A program made the position numbers and the translations under genes. Source: Flagellimonas aurea (GTDB lineage: Bacteria; Bacteroidota; Bacteroidia; Flavobacteriales; Flavobacteriaceae). From it: 64,000 bases of DNA. The notes beneath the pieces are model-generated. The model was not told the origin of the DNA. It made no database searches and saw nothing but the letters and a program-made list of their open reading frames with translations. Location: positions 1-64,000 of the forward strand of contig NZ_JAFLNL010000014.1 of NCBI RefSeq assembly GCF_017313785.1, written 5' to 3'. This document shows, piece by piece, positions 34,056-43,795 of this stretch (its first letter is position 1; each line of letters opens with the position of its first letter).

Positions 34056-34772
34056 CTACATTTTTTGGGTGTAATAGTTGTAATCGTTGATGATCACGTC
34101 CACAAACTCCATGGGTTTTAATGTGGTCTGCACGCCCAATACCTCCTTGATACGCTTATCCAACGAAACAATTACGTTATGGTTTCCATTAAGCCTGGCC
34201 TTGTCGTACAACTCTTTGATGGTGCGCATTTCCTGATCTTTAAAGACCGTAACCTGCGGAAAGGTAGGTTTGTAATCATCGGGCAGCTCCCTGAGCAAGG
34301 TATCTTTTAAGGATACCCGTTTTTTTTCACTGATGACCGTGGTACCTGCTGCAATATCACCGATACGTTGTCCTTTGCCTCGGACCAAAATGGTTAGGAC
34401 GGCAGCTCCCCCCGAGGTAATTCCCACATCAATGATCCTAAGCGCCCACCGAACAAAATAATTGCCAAAATTGGGTTTGGAACCGTCCAATTTCACCACA
34501 CGAAGGTTCATAGCCCCCTTACCTATGGTTTTTCCATCCATCAAGGTTTCAAAAAGCAGATAATATAAAAATGCCGGTAGGGAAAGAATCAGGTAGAACG
34601 CCCATTGATCCCCCATATCAATATCAAGGGACGCCAAAAAAACAAACATCAAAATGGTGTAGACCACAATGATAAAGGTATCAATGATGTAAGCCAACAT
34701 ACGTTCACCAAGATGGGACGTATTTTGGTTTATGGTTATATTTTGGGCCGTTTCTATTTGAAATTGTTCCAT
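34056..34772 (-). CDS. RDD family membrane protein
   Basis: A 238-residue protein with an RDD domain (about 20-155): RMLAYIIDTF near the start, a second segment (LYYLLFETLMDGKTIGKGAMNLRVV) and a third (VRWALRIIDVG). The C-terminal 80 residues are soluble. RDD proteins occur in transport and in gene sets next to SpoIIM-like and MoxR genes. It is divergent from the SpoIIM-like gene with only 33 bp between the start codons, so it probably belongs to the same system. Confidence 0.92.
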   Translation of the reverse strand: MEQFQIETAQNITINQNTSHLGERMLAYIIDTFIIVVYTILMFVFLASLDIDMGDQWAFYLILSLPAFLYYLLFETLMDGKTIGKGAMNLRVVKLDGSKPNFGNYFVRWALRIIDVGITSGGAAVLTILVRGKGQRIGDIAAGTTVISEKKRVSLKDTLLRELPDDYKPTFPQVTVFKDQEMRTIKELYDKARLNGNHNVIVSLDKRIKEVLGVQTTLKPMEFVDVIINDYNYYTQKM

Positions 34773-34805
34773 ATTTTAGTTTCTTTACTACAAACCATTA
34801 ATTGA

Positions 34806-35777
34806 ATGCGCGAGGCCGCTTTTGTAAGGCAAAATAAGGATAAATGGGCCGCTTTTGAAAATGCCCTGACCAATAAGGGCCAACTTCATCCCGATGAGCT
34901 TTCGGATCTTTATATTGAGATTACCGATCACCTAAGTTACGCAAAGACCTTTTACCCGGGCAGCAATACCCATGTTTACCTGAACACACTCGCCTCCCAA
35001 GCGCACCAAAAAATATATAAGACCAAACGGGAATCAAGAAACCGTATTGTTCATTTTTGGAAAACAGAGTTCCCTACCATGTTCAAAGGCCATCACCGTG
35101 AATTGTTGATTTCCTTTCTGGTGTTCTCCTTTTTTGTTATCGTGGGAGCGTTCTCCTCGGCCAACGAAGGTGACTTTGTCCGTTCCATTTTGGGCAACGG
35201 TTATGTTAACATGACCTTGGAAAACATCGAAAAGGGAGACCCTATGGCCGTATATAAAGAGCAAGGTGCCTTCAATATGTTTCTGGGCATTACCATAAAC
35301 AATATCAAAGTGGCCATTTATGCCTTTGCTTTTGGTATTTTTTTGGGTGTGGGAACACTTTATATCATGTTGCAGAATGGTATTATGTTGGGAAGCTTCC
35401 AGTACTTCTTTTATGAAAAAGGGTTGTTATGGGAATCCGCCAGAACCATCTGGATCCATGGCACTATAGAGATTTCCGTAATCATCATTGCGGGTTGTGC
35501 GGGGCTGGTATTGGCCAATGGTATTCTATTCCCTGGCACATACACCCGTTTGGAATCTTTTAAACAGGGTGTAAAAAACGGGCTTAAAATAATGGTGAGC
35601 ACGGTTCCCTTTTTTATTATTGCCGGTTTTTTGGAAGGTTTTGTTACAAGACATACCGAAATGCCCGACTGGCTGGCCATTTTCATCATTTTGGCCTCGT
35701 TGTCCTTAATTGTTTTTTATTACATCATTTATCCATACCAAATCCATAGAAAAACCACTCATGCAAACATCCAATAA
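34806..35777 (+). CDS. Stage II sporulation protein M-like membrane protein
   Basis: A 323-residue protein with a soluble N-terminal part (about 1-100) and five to six membrane segments. The family SpoIIM takes part in septal peptidoglycan dissolution in Bacillus, but this organism group does not sporulate and homologues occur in MoxR-type clusters. The NNIKVAIYAFAFGIFLGVGT and IWIHGTIEISVIIIAG segments are typical. First gene of a plus-strand run whose members overlap or abut. Confidence 0.9.
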   Translation: MREAAFVRQNKDKWAAFENALTNKGQLHPDELSDLYIEITDHLSYAKTFYPGSNTHVYLNTLASQAHQKIYKTKRESRNRIVHFWKTEFPTMFKGHHRELLISFLVFSFFVIVGAFSSANEGDFVRSILGNGYVNMTLENIEKGDPMAVYKEQGAFNMFLGITINNIKVAIYAFAFGIFLGVGTLYIMLQNGIMLGSFQYFFYEKGLLWESARTIWIHGTIEISVIIIAGCAGLVLANGILFPGTYTRLESFKQGVKNGLKIMVSTVPFFIIAGFLEGFVTRHTEMPDWLAIFIILASLSLIVFYYIIYPYQIHRKTTHANIQ

Positions 35778-36651
35778 CTATATCGAGTTTAAAAAACAGC
35801 GTGAACTGGGAGAGATCCTCTCCGATTCCTTTGTATTTATCCGAAACGAATTCAAACCCTTTTTGGGCACCATTCTAAAAATCGTTGGCCCATATATCTT
35901 GGTGATGCTGATTTCCATGGGGTTCTATATGTACACCATTGGCGATATTTTTAACCTTACGGCCATTGGAAACACCTCTATTTCCACATATTCCCCATTG
36001 ATCATGGTTTTGGCCGTGGTTACTCTGCTCTTGAGCTCGATAGCCGCATACGTGTTGGCGCAAGGAACGGTGTTACATTATATAAAATCATACATCGACA
36101 ACAGGGGCACTACAAATTATGATGAAATCCGAAGTGGTGTTTACGGCTCCTTTTGGTCCTTGATAGGTCTGGGCATTATTGTGGGGTTGTCGGTATTTAT
36201 CGGGGCAATGTTCTGTTTGATACCAGGCATTTATTTGGCGGTTCCCTTATCGGTTTCCTTTGCCATTCTGGTTTTTCTTAAAAAGGATACCATGGAATCT
36301 TACCAATACAGTTTCACCTTGATCAAAGAAAATTGGTGGATTACCTTCGCCACTTTATTTGTTATCTATATAATTGTAGCCATCGCATCTTATGCCTTTA
36401 GCTTACCTACCATTATTTACAGTTGGATAAAAATGGGAGTGTTTTCGGGTGAAATGGACGCCGAGAACTTCAACGTGTTCAATGACCCCATCTATTTGCT
36501 TCTAAATATATTGAGCACACTGGTGCAATTTCTGATGAACATTATCTTTTTGGTGGCCACATCGTTGATTTTCTTCAATCTGAATGAGAAGAAAAATTTC
36601 ACCGGAACTTTTGAGCGTATTGAAAGTCTCGGAAAATCCACAGAGGAATAG
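35761..36651 (+). CDS. Six-TM membrane protein of the MoxR cluster, unknown function
   Basis: A 296-residue protein with about six hydrophobic segments starting near residues 37, 80, 137, 173, 210 and 260. An amphipathic N-terminus (ELGEILSDSFVFIRNEFKPFLG) precedes them. It looks like the DUF975 / glycerophosphodiester-phosphodiesterase membrane-domain type, but no firm family is claimed. The start overlaps the end of the SpoIIM-like gene by 17 bp and the stop touches the start of the DUF4129 gene, so all are translated in one transcript. Confidence 0.82.
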   Translation: MQTSNNYIEFKKQRELGEILSDSFVFIRNEFKPFLGTILKIVGPYILVMLISMGFYMYTIGDIFNLTAIGNTSISTYSPLIMVLAVVTLLLSSIAAYVLAQGTVLHYIKSYIDNRGTTNYDEIRSGVYGSFWSLIGLGIIVGLSVFIGAMFCLIPGIYLAVPLSVSFAILVFLKKDTMESYQYSFTLIKENWWITFATLFVIYIIVAIASYAFSLPTIIYSWIKMGVFSGEMDAENFNVFNDPIYLLLNILSTLVQFLMNIIFLVATSLIFFNLNEKKNFTGTFERIESLGKSTEE

Positions 36652-37383
36652 ATGCTCAAAAAACTCATTTCGCTATACCTGCTGCTTTCGTGGACAATCC
36701 TTTTTGCCCAGAACGATTCCGTGGTCAAGTATGATGAATCTGAACTGCAACCTATTGAACTGAGTTCTGAAGACCTTGATACCTATAGAAATGACCGTGA
36801 CTTCAACTACGAAGAGGTAAAAACCGAAAGCAGCTGGTGGACGGATATCGTTAATTGGTTCTACAACATTCTCCGTCGATTTTTTGAATGGATCTTTGGA
36901 GTCGGAAACGCAGAAGGCTATTTGGCGGCTTTTTTAAAAATATTGCCCTACCTGCTGCTTGCCCTGTTCCTTTATCTGGTGATACGGTTTTTTGTAAAGT
37001 CCAACATTTTGGGGATGGGAAATCAAAAGAAAAATCCCAATGTGGTTACCTTATCCGAAGATGAACATATCATCAAAAACGAGGACATTCAGGAACTGAT
37101 AAAAAAGGCACTGGCCAATGAAAACTATAGACTGGCCATTCGATATTACTACCTCTACATCCTTCAATTGCTATCGGAACGGGAATTGATAGATTGGCAA
37201 CAACAGAAGACGAACGATGACTACATGGTCGAACTATCCGATAGTTCCTTTAAAAATGATTTCGGAAAAGCCACTCTCCTGTACGATTATGTTTGGTATG
37301 GAGAATTTGAGCTGAATCACGAGCGCTACCAAAAGGCCGAACTTGTATTTGCATCCTTAAAAAAATCGATAGCAGATGTCTAG
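36652..37383 (+). CDS. DUF4129 domain protein
   Basis: The 243-residue protein has a signal peptide (ends about FAQ, residue 19), a periplasmic stretch of about 65 residues, a short amphipathic membrane-near part (NWFYNILRRFFEWIFG), one membrane helix (about 96-113) and a cytosolic DUF4129 domain (about 135-240; RLAIRYYYLYILQLLSERELIDWQ). DUF4129 is usually found with MoxR and DUF58 genes. The ATG follows the preceding stop directly and the end overlaps the DUF4350 gene by 8 bp. Confidence 0.9.
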   Translation: MLKKLISLYLLLSWTILFAQNDSVVKYDESELQPIELSSEDLDTYRNDRDFNYEEVKTESSWWTDIVNWFYNILRRFFEWIFGVGNAEGYLAAFLKILPYLLLALFLYLVIRFFVKSNILGMGNQKKNPNVVTLSEDEHIIKNEDIQELIKKALANENYRLAIRYYYLYILQLLSERELIDWQQQKTNDDYMVELSDSSFKNDFGKATLLYDYVWYGEFELNHERYQKAELVFASLKKSIADV

Positions 37384-38593
37384 AAAAGGATGGATTTACA
37401 TAGCAATAGGTATTTTGACCTTGGCGGCCATGTTCGCCTTGGAATACAACAAGCCAAAAAAAATCAACTGGTTCCCATCCTATGTTTCCCATCATAAAAT
37501 ACCTTACGGAACTTATGTGCTCAACGATGTAATGGAGAAACATTTTCCAGATGCCATCCAACAGATTCAAAAACCTCCTTTTGAGTTCCTCAGTCGAACG
37601 GATTCTATCGAGGGCACCTATTTTTTTGTAAACGAAACCGTTTCTTTTGAAGAAGCTGAGCTCAATACAATCTTGGAATGGGTAAACCAAGGGAACCAAC
37701 TATTTGTAGCATCAAGTTCCTTTGAAACAAAATTATTGGACACCCTAAACTTAGGACAGCGATTTGTTTACAATGACGGCCAATTGGAACCCATTTTCTA
37801 TTTTGAATTGGTCAATCCGGCATTCAAAAATAAAAAGGTCAAGTTCACCAAGGATTATTATACCCCGAGCTTCGACCGGTTGGATACCCTTCGGACAACC
37901 GTTCTCGGTCAAGTTTATACCAGTGCGGATAGCACGGGAACCTTGACAAAACATGCGAATATCATAAAGCAACCCTTTGGCGATGGGGAAATTATATTGT
38001 CCAGCTTCCCAAAAGCTTTCACCAACTACTTTATACTCAAAGAGAATAACAGCGAGTACACAGCAGGGCTTTTGTCCTATTTGGACCGAAGCGAAACCAT
38101 CTATATGGACAATTTCCATAAATCCGGAAAATCGTTTTACACTTCGCCCATGTACTTGTTCCTGAATACCGAAGAGTTTAAGTGGGCCTACTACCTTATT
38201 CTCATCGGAGCCATTGTTTACATTATTTTTGAAGGAAAGCGAAAACAACGCGCCATCCCCGTAGTGCCCCCTGTCAAAAACCAGACCTTGGCCTTTACCC
38301 GTACCATAGCGGACATGTACTTTGAAAAAAGGGAACTGCATCTCATTACCAAACATAAAATTGACTACTTTTTGGAATATCTCAGATCCAAATTGCATAT
38401 CACAACGCAAGATTTGGACGACGAAACATTTTTGAGAAACCTATCCATGCGCAGCAACTCAACATTGGAAGAGGTAAAAAATTTGATGGGAACGATATCC
38501 AAACTAAAGGTAAAACAACATATTACAGAAGAAGAACTGAAGCATCTCAATAAAAAAATAGAAGCATTTAAAGCAAACGTTGATGGAAAATAA
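37376..38593 (+). CDS. DUF4350 domain protein
   Basis: The 405-residue protein has an N-terminal membrane helix (about 5-20), an extracytoplasmic GATase1-like DUF4350 domain (about 40-240, with NQLFVASSSFETKLLDTLNLG), a second membrane helix (about 268-285) and a cytosolic helical C-terminal part. The protein may bind a ligand rather than catalyse: no Cys nucleophile is seen at the expected place. It overlaps the genes on both sides by 8-11 bp. Confidence 0.88.
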   Translation: MSRKGWIYIAIGILTLAAMFALEYNKPKKINWFPSYVSHHKIPYGTYVLNDVMEKHFPDAIQQIQKPPFEFLSRTDSIEGTYFFVNETVSFEEAELNTILEWVNQGNQLFVASSSFETKLLDTLNLGQRFVYNDGQLEPIFYFELVNPAFKNKKVKFTKDYYTPSFDRLDTLRTTVLGQVYTSADSTGTLTKHANIIKQPFGDGEIILSSFPKAFTNYFILKENNSEYTAGLLSYLDRSETIYMDNFHKSGKSFYTSPMYLFLNTEEFKWAYYLILIGAIVYIIFEGKRKQRAIPVVPPVKNQTLAFTRTIADMYFEKRELHLITKHKIDYFLEYLRSKLHITTQDLDDETFLRNLSMRSNSTLEEVKNLMGTISKLKVKQHITEEELKHLNKKIEAFKANVDGK

Positions 38594-39566
38594 TGACTTG
38601 AACTTTGATAGCAGGGTTCCTTTGGAAGAATTAAGGGACACCGTGGAACAGGTAAAAAAAGAACTGTCCACCATAATCGTGGGGCAAAAGGATTTTATAG
38701 AACTTTTGATCATTTCCATTTTGGCCGATGGGCATGCCTTGATCGAGGGGGTCCCTGGAATAGCAAAAACAGTGACCGCCAAACTTTTTGCCAAAACCCT
38801 CAAAACGGAGTTCAATCGTATCCAATTTACGCCGGACCTTATGCCGAGCGATATTTTGGGAACCTCGGTCTTCAATTCCAAAACGACCGAGTTTGAGTTT
38901 AAAAAAGGGCCGATATTTTCCAACATTATTTTGATAGACGAAATCAACCGTGCCCCTGCCAAAACACAGTCCGCTCTTTTTGAGACCATGGAAGAAAGAC
39001 AAGCCACCGTGGACGGCACCACTTACAAAATGGGAGAGCCATTTATGGTCTTGGCCACCCAAAATCCCATTGAGCAAGAAGGGACTTACGCCCTTCCCGA
39101 AGCTCAGTTGGATCGTTTCCTTTTTAAAATTAAGGTGGATTACCCCTCTGTCGAAGAAGAGGTGATCATTCTTCAGAACCATCACGAACGAAAAGGTGAA
39201 AAACCACAGGACAAAATAAAAGCGGTACTGACCCCGAAAAAACTAGCGGAGTTCAAAAAGAACATTCATGAAGTGGTGGTGGAACAAAAAATATTGGATT
39301 ACATCGCCAATATCATCACACAGACCCGAAATCATCCACATTTATACTTGGGGGCATCACCTAGGGCATCCATCGCCACTTTAACGGCCTCCAAGGCATT
39401 TGCCGCTATTTCCGGAAGGGATTTTGTAATTCCCGAAGATGTAAAGAAAGCATTGGTCCCGGTACTCAACCACCGCGTAATCTTGACACCAGAGCGTGAA
39501 ATGGAAGGCATGACCACCGAAAATGTGGTCACCATGATCATGGAATCCGTTGAAATCCCCAGATAG
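38583..39566 (+). CDS. MoxR family AAA+ ATPase
   Basis: A 327-residue MoxR ATPase. The Walker A motif reads GVPGIAKT (56-63), the usual MoxR form, Walker B is IILIDEIN, sensor 1 is ATQNPIEQEGTY, and the C-terminal lid follows. MoxR proteins act as chaperones that assemble or activate partner proteins, often with von Willebrand A or DUF58 partners. TTG at 38580 and ATG at 38583 are both possible; ATG is preferred. It overlaps DUF4350 by 11 bp and is followed after 2 bp by DUF58. Confidence 0.96.
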   Translation: MENNDLNFDSRVPLEELRDTVEQVKKELSTIIVGQKDFIELLIISILADGHALIEGVPGIAKTVTAKLFAKTLKTEFNRIQFTPDLMPSDILGTSVFNSKTTEFEFKKGPIFSNIILIDEINRAPAKTQSALFETMEERQATVDGTTYKMGEPFMVLATQNPIEQEGTYALPEAQLDRFLFKIKVDYPSVEEEVIILQNHHERKGEKPQDKIKAVLTPKKLAEFKKNIHEVVVEQKILDYIANIITQTRNHPHLYLGASPRASIATLTASKAFAAISGRDFVIPEDVKKALVPVLNHRVILTPEREMEGMTTENVVTMIMESVEIPR

Positions 39567-39568
39567 GC

Positions 39569-40900
39569 ATGAAATTTCTTCGGTCACTGTACATACACAA
39601 CATCTTCTTTCGGTACATTGCCGCACTGTCCGCATGCTTTGTGATTTCCTATTGGGTGCCGATGCTGTATCCCATCGCGTGGTTATTGGTCTACCTGCTA
39701 TTGGCCTTTTTCTTTCTGGACCTCTACTTGATGTACGCCACGAAAAATGGTATTCAAGCCCACCGAAATCCACCGCAAAAACTGTCCAACAGCGACGAAA
39801 ATATCTTATCGGTACATCTCAATTCGAAATATCCTTTTAAAACAGGGGTCATGGTTATCGATGAATTGCCCGTGCAATTTCAAAAAAGGGATTTTCAACA
39901 CAAGACCCAATTACAAAAAGGAGAGCCCCATTTTTTCGAGTACTCCGTGCGTCCCGTAGAACGTGGGGAGTATGTTTTCGGCAATTTGATCGTTTTTGCC
40001 TCTTCGCCACTTTGCATCATTAAAAGGAAGTATGTGTTCCAGAAGGACCAAATGGTACCCGTTTACCCATCCATCATACAAATGCAGCAATATGATTTTT
40101 TGGCCACAAGCAATCGTTTAACAGAATTTGGATTGAAGAAAATACGACGTATCGGGCATACCCAAGAATTTGAACAGATCAAGGAATATATTAAGGGGGA
40201 TGATGTGCGCACCATCAACTGGAAAGCTACCGCAAAAAGGAGCCAATTAATGGTAAACCAATATCAGGACGAAAAATCCCAACCTATTTACTCGATTATT
40301 GATACGGGCAGGGTGATGAAAATGCCTTTTGACGGATTGAGCTTATTGGACTACGCTATCAACTCCGCCTTGGCGTTTTCCAATGTTGCCCTAAAAAGAA
40401 ACGACAAAACGGGATTATTGACCTTCTCCAAAAAGATTGAGACTTTTGTTCCCGCCGTGCAAAAAATTACGCACCTCAACACCATAATGGAGAGTCTGTA
40501 CAACATTTCCACGGATTATTCCGATTCGGACTTTGGACTGTTGTACGCCCACGTGAAACGAAAAGTAAACCAGCGCAGTCTTTTATTGCTCTACACCAAT
40601 TTTGAGCATATATCGGGCCTTAAACGACAATTGCCCTTTATTTTGGCAATGGCAAAAAAACATGTGTTGGTCGTTATTTTCTTTGAGAACACAGAATTGG
40701 AATCCTTGATTGCAACGGATGCCGAGGATTTACAATCCATTTACCATAAGACGATTGCCGAAAAGTTTTCATTGGAGAAAAGACTCATGCAAAAAGAACT
40801 CCAAAAATATGGCATACAGACCATCTTGACCAAACCTGAGGAACTAACGGTAAATACGATCAATAAATATTTGGAGATAAAAGCTAGGGGAATTATTTAG
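39569..40900 (+). CDS. DUF58 domain protein
   Basis: A 443-residue protein with two membrane helices at the N-terminus (about 15-32 and 35-52), a beta-rich middle part and a DUF58 domain (about 195-290) with the signature YIKGDDVRTINWKATAKR. DUF58 often lies next to MoxR and contains a degenerate vWA-like fold. Here the vWA genes (BatA, BatB) of the Bacteroides aerotolerance operon are absent from the cluster. Its stop overlaps the convergent YfiM-like gene by 8 bp and marks the end of the operon. Confidence 0.94.
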   Translation: MKFLRSLYIHNIFFRYIAALSACFVISYWVPMLYPIAWLLVYLLLAFFFLDLYLMYATKNGIQAHRNPPQKLSNSDENILSVHLNSKYPFKTGVMVIDELPVQFQKRDFQHKTQLQKGEPHFFEYSVRPVERGEYVFGNLIVFASSPLCIIKRKYVFQKDQMVPVYPSIIQMQQYDFLATSNRLTEFGLKKIRRIGHTQEFEQIKEYIKGDDVRTINWKATAKRSQLMVNQYQDEKSQPIYSIIDTGRVMKMPFDGLSLLDYAINSALAFSNVALKRNDKTGLLTFSKKIETFVPAVQKITHLNTIMESLYNISTDYSDSDFGLLYAHVKRKVNQRSLLLLYTNFEHISGLKRQLPFILAMAKKHVLVVIFFENTELESLIATDAEDLQSIYHKTIAEKFSLEKRLMQKELQKYGIQTILTKPEELTVNTINKYLEIKARGII

Positions 40901-41366
40901 CGGTAAGCTCGTAGTTGGAAAGTCCCAAAGTATTTAAGGATGGAGGCACGCCATCGAAAACCACCAATTTTGATGTTTGTAGGGCTGGATAGTGTTTCTT
41001 GTTGAAATTAAATGTCGAATATCGACCACGCAAACGTCCGTTGCTATCCTTCTTGGAAAATAAATCTATGGCGATACCTACAGTAATACCGCCTAGAATG
41101 GTAGCTGCCAAGTCTTCATTGTCCCATCCATTGTCCCGCTGTCCGGCATCAATCGCTTCTTTTGCCACACCGGCCAAAGCACTGCCCGTTACGGCCCCTA
41201 CAAAAGTCCAGACCCGATTTCCGTTGGTTGCATGCTTGGCAACTCCGGCCCCTGCAAGCCCAAAAAGACTCCCACCAACAAAATGGAGGACCTTGTCCCC
41301 CCCTATTTGCCCATAACAATTAGTGGCGAGCACAAAAAGGAACAGTATGGGGATGAGTGTTCTCAT
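40893..41366 (-). CDS. Exported YfiM/DUF2279-like protein
   Basis: A 157-residue protein with a signal peptide (ends about CYGQ, residue 20). The mature part begins GGDKVLHFVGGSLFGLAGAG, like the DKxxHF start of YfiM/DUF2279 lipoproteins, and has two hydrophobic glycine-rich segments with KEAIDAGQRDNGWD between them. Function unknown. It converges with the DUF58 gene and shares no operon with it. Confidence 0.75.
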   Translation of the reverse strand: MRTLIPILFLFVLATNCYGQIGGDKVLHFVGGSLFGLAGAGVAKHATNGNRVWTFVGAVTGSALAGVAKEAIDAGQRDNGWDNEDLAATILGGITVGIAIDLFSKKDSNGRLRGRYSTFNFNKKHYPALQTSKLVVFDGVPPSLNTLGLSNYELTAK

Positions 41367-41411
41367 TGTCCTCTAAATATATTAAAAGTTTCCCAAACTC
41401 CCGCCAATACA

Positions 41412-42353
41412 CTAATACTCTTGCATCTGAGCTTTTGCTTCATGAAACTCATCCATAAGTTCACGAACAATTTCTGCTGCTGGAGTTATGTTATGGATCA
41501 AACCGGAAACTTGTCCGATTTCCAGTTCGCCTTCCTCCATATCACCTTCGAACATGCCCTTTTTGGCCCTGGCCCTTCCCAATAGTTTCATCAGTTCTTC
41601 TTTTGTTGCTCCGCTAGCATAAGCCTTTTGAATGTCGTTGAAGAATTTATTTTTAAGCAATCGAACCGGTGCAAGCTCCTTTAAAGTCAATTGGGTATCG
41701 CCCTCTTTGGCATCTACCACCCATTTTTTGAACAATTCGTGGGAAGATGCTTCTGGTGAGGCTACAAACCTACTCCCTACCTGAACACCATCCGCACCCA
41801 AAACCATGGCGGCCAACATAGCCCTTCCTGTAGCGATACCTCCCGCGGCAATCAATGGAATATCAATTTTTTCCTTTACGGATGGAATCAATACCATGGT
41901 GGTGGTTTCATCACGGCCGTTATGTCCACCTGCTTCAAAACCTTCTGCCACAACGGCATCCACTCCTGCTTCTTGGGCTTTCAAGGCAAACTTTACACTA
42001 CTCACCACATGTACAACGGTGATTCCTTTTTCTTGAAGAAATGAAGTCCAGGTTTTAGGGTTTCCCGCTGAAGTGAACATTATCTTTACCTCGTGCTTCA
42101 CGATAATATCCATCAACTTTTCAATATCGGGATATAACATCGGAACATTCACCCCAAAAGGCTTATTCGTAGCTTTTTTACATTTGATGATATGCTCCTC
42201 CAGCACCTCGGGATACATGCTGCCCGCACCCAACAACCCTAATCCACCTGCATTTGAAACCGCTGAGGCCAAACGCCAACCACTGGCCCAGACCATTCCT
42301 GCTTGAATTATGGGGTATTCGATTCCGAAAAGTTGTGTGATTTTATTCTGCAT
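41412..42353 (-). CDS. NAD(P)H-dependent flavin oxidoreductase (FabK / nitronate monooxygenase family)
   Basis: The 313-residue FMN-binding TIM barrel begins KITQLFGIEYPIIQAGM and has the FMN phosphate site (AAGGIATGRAMLAAMVLGADGVQVGSRF) and the EGFEAGGHNG segment. The family contains enoyl-ACP reductase II (FabK) and nitronate monooxygenases, and sequence motifs alone do not decide between them. The catalytic His of the GGH motif in monooxygenases is present, so nitronate oxidation remains possible. Confidence 0.9.
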   Translation of the reverse strand: MQNKITQLFGIEYPIIQAGMVWASGWRLASAVSNAGGLGLLGAGSMYPEVLEEHIIKCKKATNKPFGVNVPMLYPDIEKLMDIIVKHEVKIMFTSAGNPKTWTSFLQEKGITVVHVVSSVKFALKAQEAGVDAVVAEGFEAGGHNGRDETTTMVLIPSVKEKIDIPLIAAGGIATGRAMLAAMVLGADGVQVGSRFVASPEASSHELFKKWVVDAKEGDTQLTLKELAPVRLLKNKFFNDIQKAYASGATKEELMKLLGRARAKKGMFEGDMEEGELEIGQVSGLIHNITPAAEIVRELMDEFHEAKAQMQEY

Positions 42354-42406
42354 GGAAATTTGATTCTAGTTTCCACCAAAATAATGAAAATAAATAAGGA
42401 ATCGCT

Positions 42407-43591
42407 TTAGGAGATTACCCCAGAGCCTACCAGTTCGTCATCAAGGTACCAAGCCGCAAACTGACCTTCGGTTATAGCGGATTGCTTGTCCTTGAAATCA
42501 ACGAACAGACCATTTTCTACTTTATAAAGGGTCGCTGGTTGCAAGGGCTGCCGGTACCGGATACGTGCCATTACCTCAATGGTTTCATCTACCTTCAAGG
42601 CTAGATCAGGGCGTACCCAATGGAGTTCGTCCTCTTTAATGAACAATGTATTTCTAAGCAGACCGGGGTGTGCTTTTCCCTGACCGGTATAGATAATGTT
42701 CTTATCCACATCGGTATCGATTACGAACAATGGTTCCTTGGTTCCGCCAACATTTAGGCCTTTTCGCTGGCCAATGGTAAAATAGTGGGCGCCTTGATGC
42801 TCTCCAACAACCTTTCCATCCGATTCGTTATAAACAGGTTTCTCCGCACGGAAGGTAAGTTTCTCCCTTTCATTTTGAAAATCGGGAACCACTGCGGAAA
42901 ATTGTATTGCATTACTTGGAACTTCCACAATAATCCCTTTTTTGGGCTTTAATTTTTGTTGAAGAAACTCTGGCAAATGTACTTTTCCTATAAAACACAA
43001 ACCCTGCGAATCTTTTTTATCGGCAGTGATCAAATTATTTTCGGCTGCAATCTTTCGTACTTCCGGCTTTAATAATTCCCCAACAGGAAATAAGGTCTTG
43101 GACAATTGCTCTTGCGATAATTGACAAAGGAAATAGCTCTGGTCCTTATTGGGGTCCTTACCAGATAACAACTGGTAGGTTTCATCTTCATTTTGGATGG
43201 TTCCCTTTCTACAGTAATGACCGGTTGCCACATAATCCGCACCCAATTGCAGTGCGATTTTCATGAAAACATCAAATTTTATCTCGCGATTGCACAGTAC
43301 GTCGGGATTAGGTGTTCTTCCTCTTTCATATTCATTGAACATATAATCCACGATACGCTCTTTGTACTCTACGCTCAAATCCACAGTCTGAAAAGGAATG
43401 CCCAATTTTTCCGCGACAATCAAAGCATCGTTGCTGTCTTCCAGCCAAGGACATTCTTCGGATATGGTAACGGAATCGTCATGCCAATTCTTCATGAAAA
43501 GACCAATCACATCATATCCCTGTTCTTTAAGTAGATAAGCAGCGACGCTGGAATCCACTCCTCCCGAAAGTCCAACAACAACCTTTTTCAT
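42407..43591 (-). CDS. mnmA: tRNA 2-thiouridine(34) synthase MnmA
   Basis: MnmA thiolates U34 of tRNA-Lys, -Glu and -Gln using persulfide sulfur. The 394-residue protein has the PP-loop SGGVDSSVAA at 9-18, catalytic Cys100 (PDVLCNREIKF) and Cys199 (SQGLCFIGKV), the central tRNA-binding region and the C-terminal beta barrel. The length is a little longer than the usual 360-370. A TATTTTTG box lies upstream. Confidence 0.96.
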   Translation of the reverse strand: MKKVVVGLSGGVDSSVAAYLLKEQGYDVIGLFMKNWHDDSVTISEECPWLEDSNDALIVAEKLGIPFQTVDLSVEYKERIVDYMFNEYERGRTPNPDVLCNREIKFDVFMKIALQLGADYVATGHYCRKGTIQNEDETYQLLSGKDPNKDQSYFLCQLSQEQLSKTLFPVGELLKPEVRKIAAENNLITADKKDSQGLCFIGKVHLPEFLQQKLKPKKGIIVEVPSNAIQFSAVVPDFQNEREKLTFRAEKPVYNESDGKVVGEHQGAHYFTIGQRKGLNVGGTKEPLFVIDTDVDKNIIYTGQGKAHPGLLRNTLFIKEDELHWVRPDLALKVDETIEVMARIRYRQPLQPATLYKVENGLFVDFKDKQSAITEGQFAAWYLDDELVGSGVIS

Positions 43592-43609
43592 TGCATTTGA
43601 TTAAGGCTA

Positions 43610-43617
43610 CAAAAATA
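43610..43617 (-). promoter_or_regulatory. Candidate -7 element of mnmA
   Basis: TATTTTTG on the minus strand fits TAnnTTTG and lies 18 nt before the ATG. No TTG is seen at -33; the remainder of the 204-bp gap to the fasciclin gene is very AT-rich. Confidence 0.5.
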
Positions 43618-43795
43618 CAAATTGACATCTATTAAAAATTGTAAATCTGTCTTAAAGCGTATAAACGGTAATTATAATCCACACAATGTCAGAACTATAA
43701 TTTTTGTTAAAGTTTTCGGTAAAAATGTTAAACATTATTGTTTTTATTTTGTTTAATGTTAGTTTTAAATAGTTAAACAAACATCTTTAAACAAC

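Noticed and set aside
43618..43795. Very AT-rich gap before the fasciclin gene, with GTTAAAC/GTTTAAT palindromes
   Set aside because: Local inverted repeats are short and expected in such composition; no clear promoter or origin motif could be assigned.
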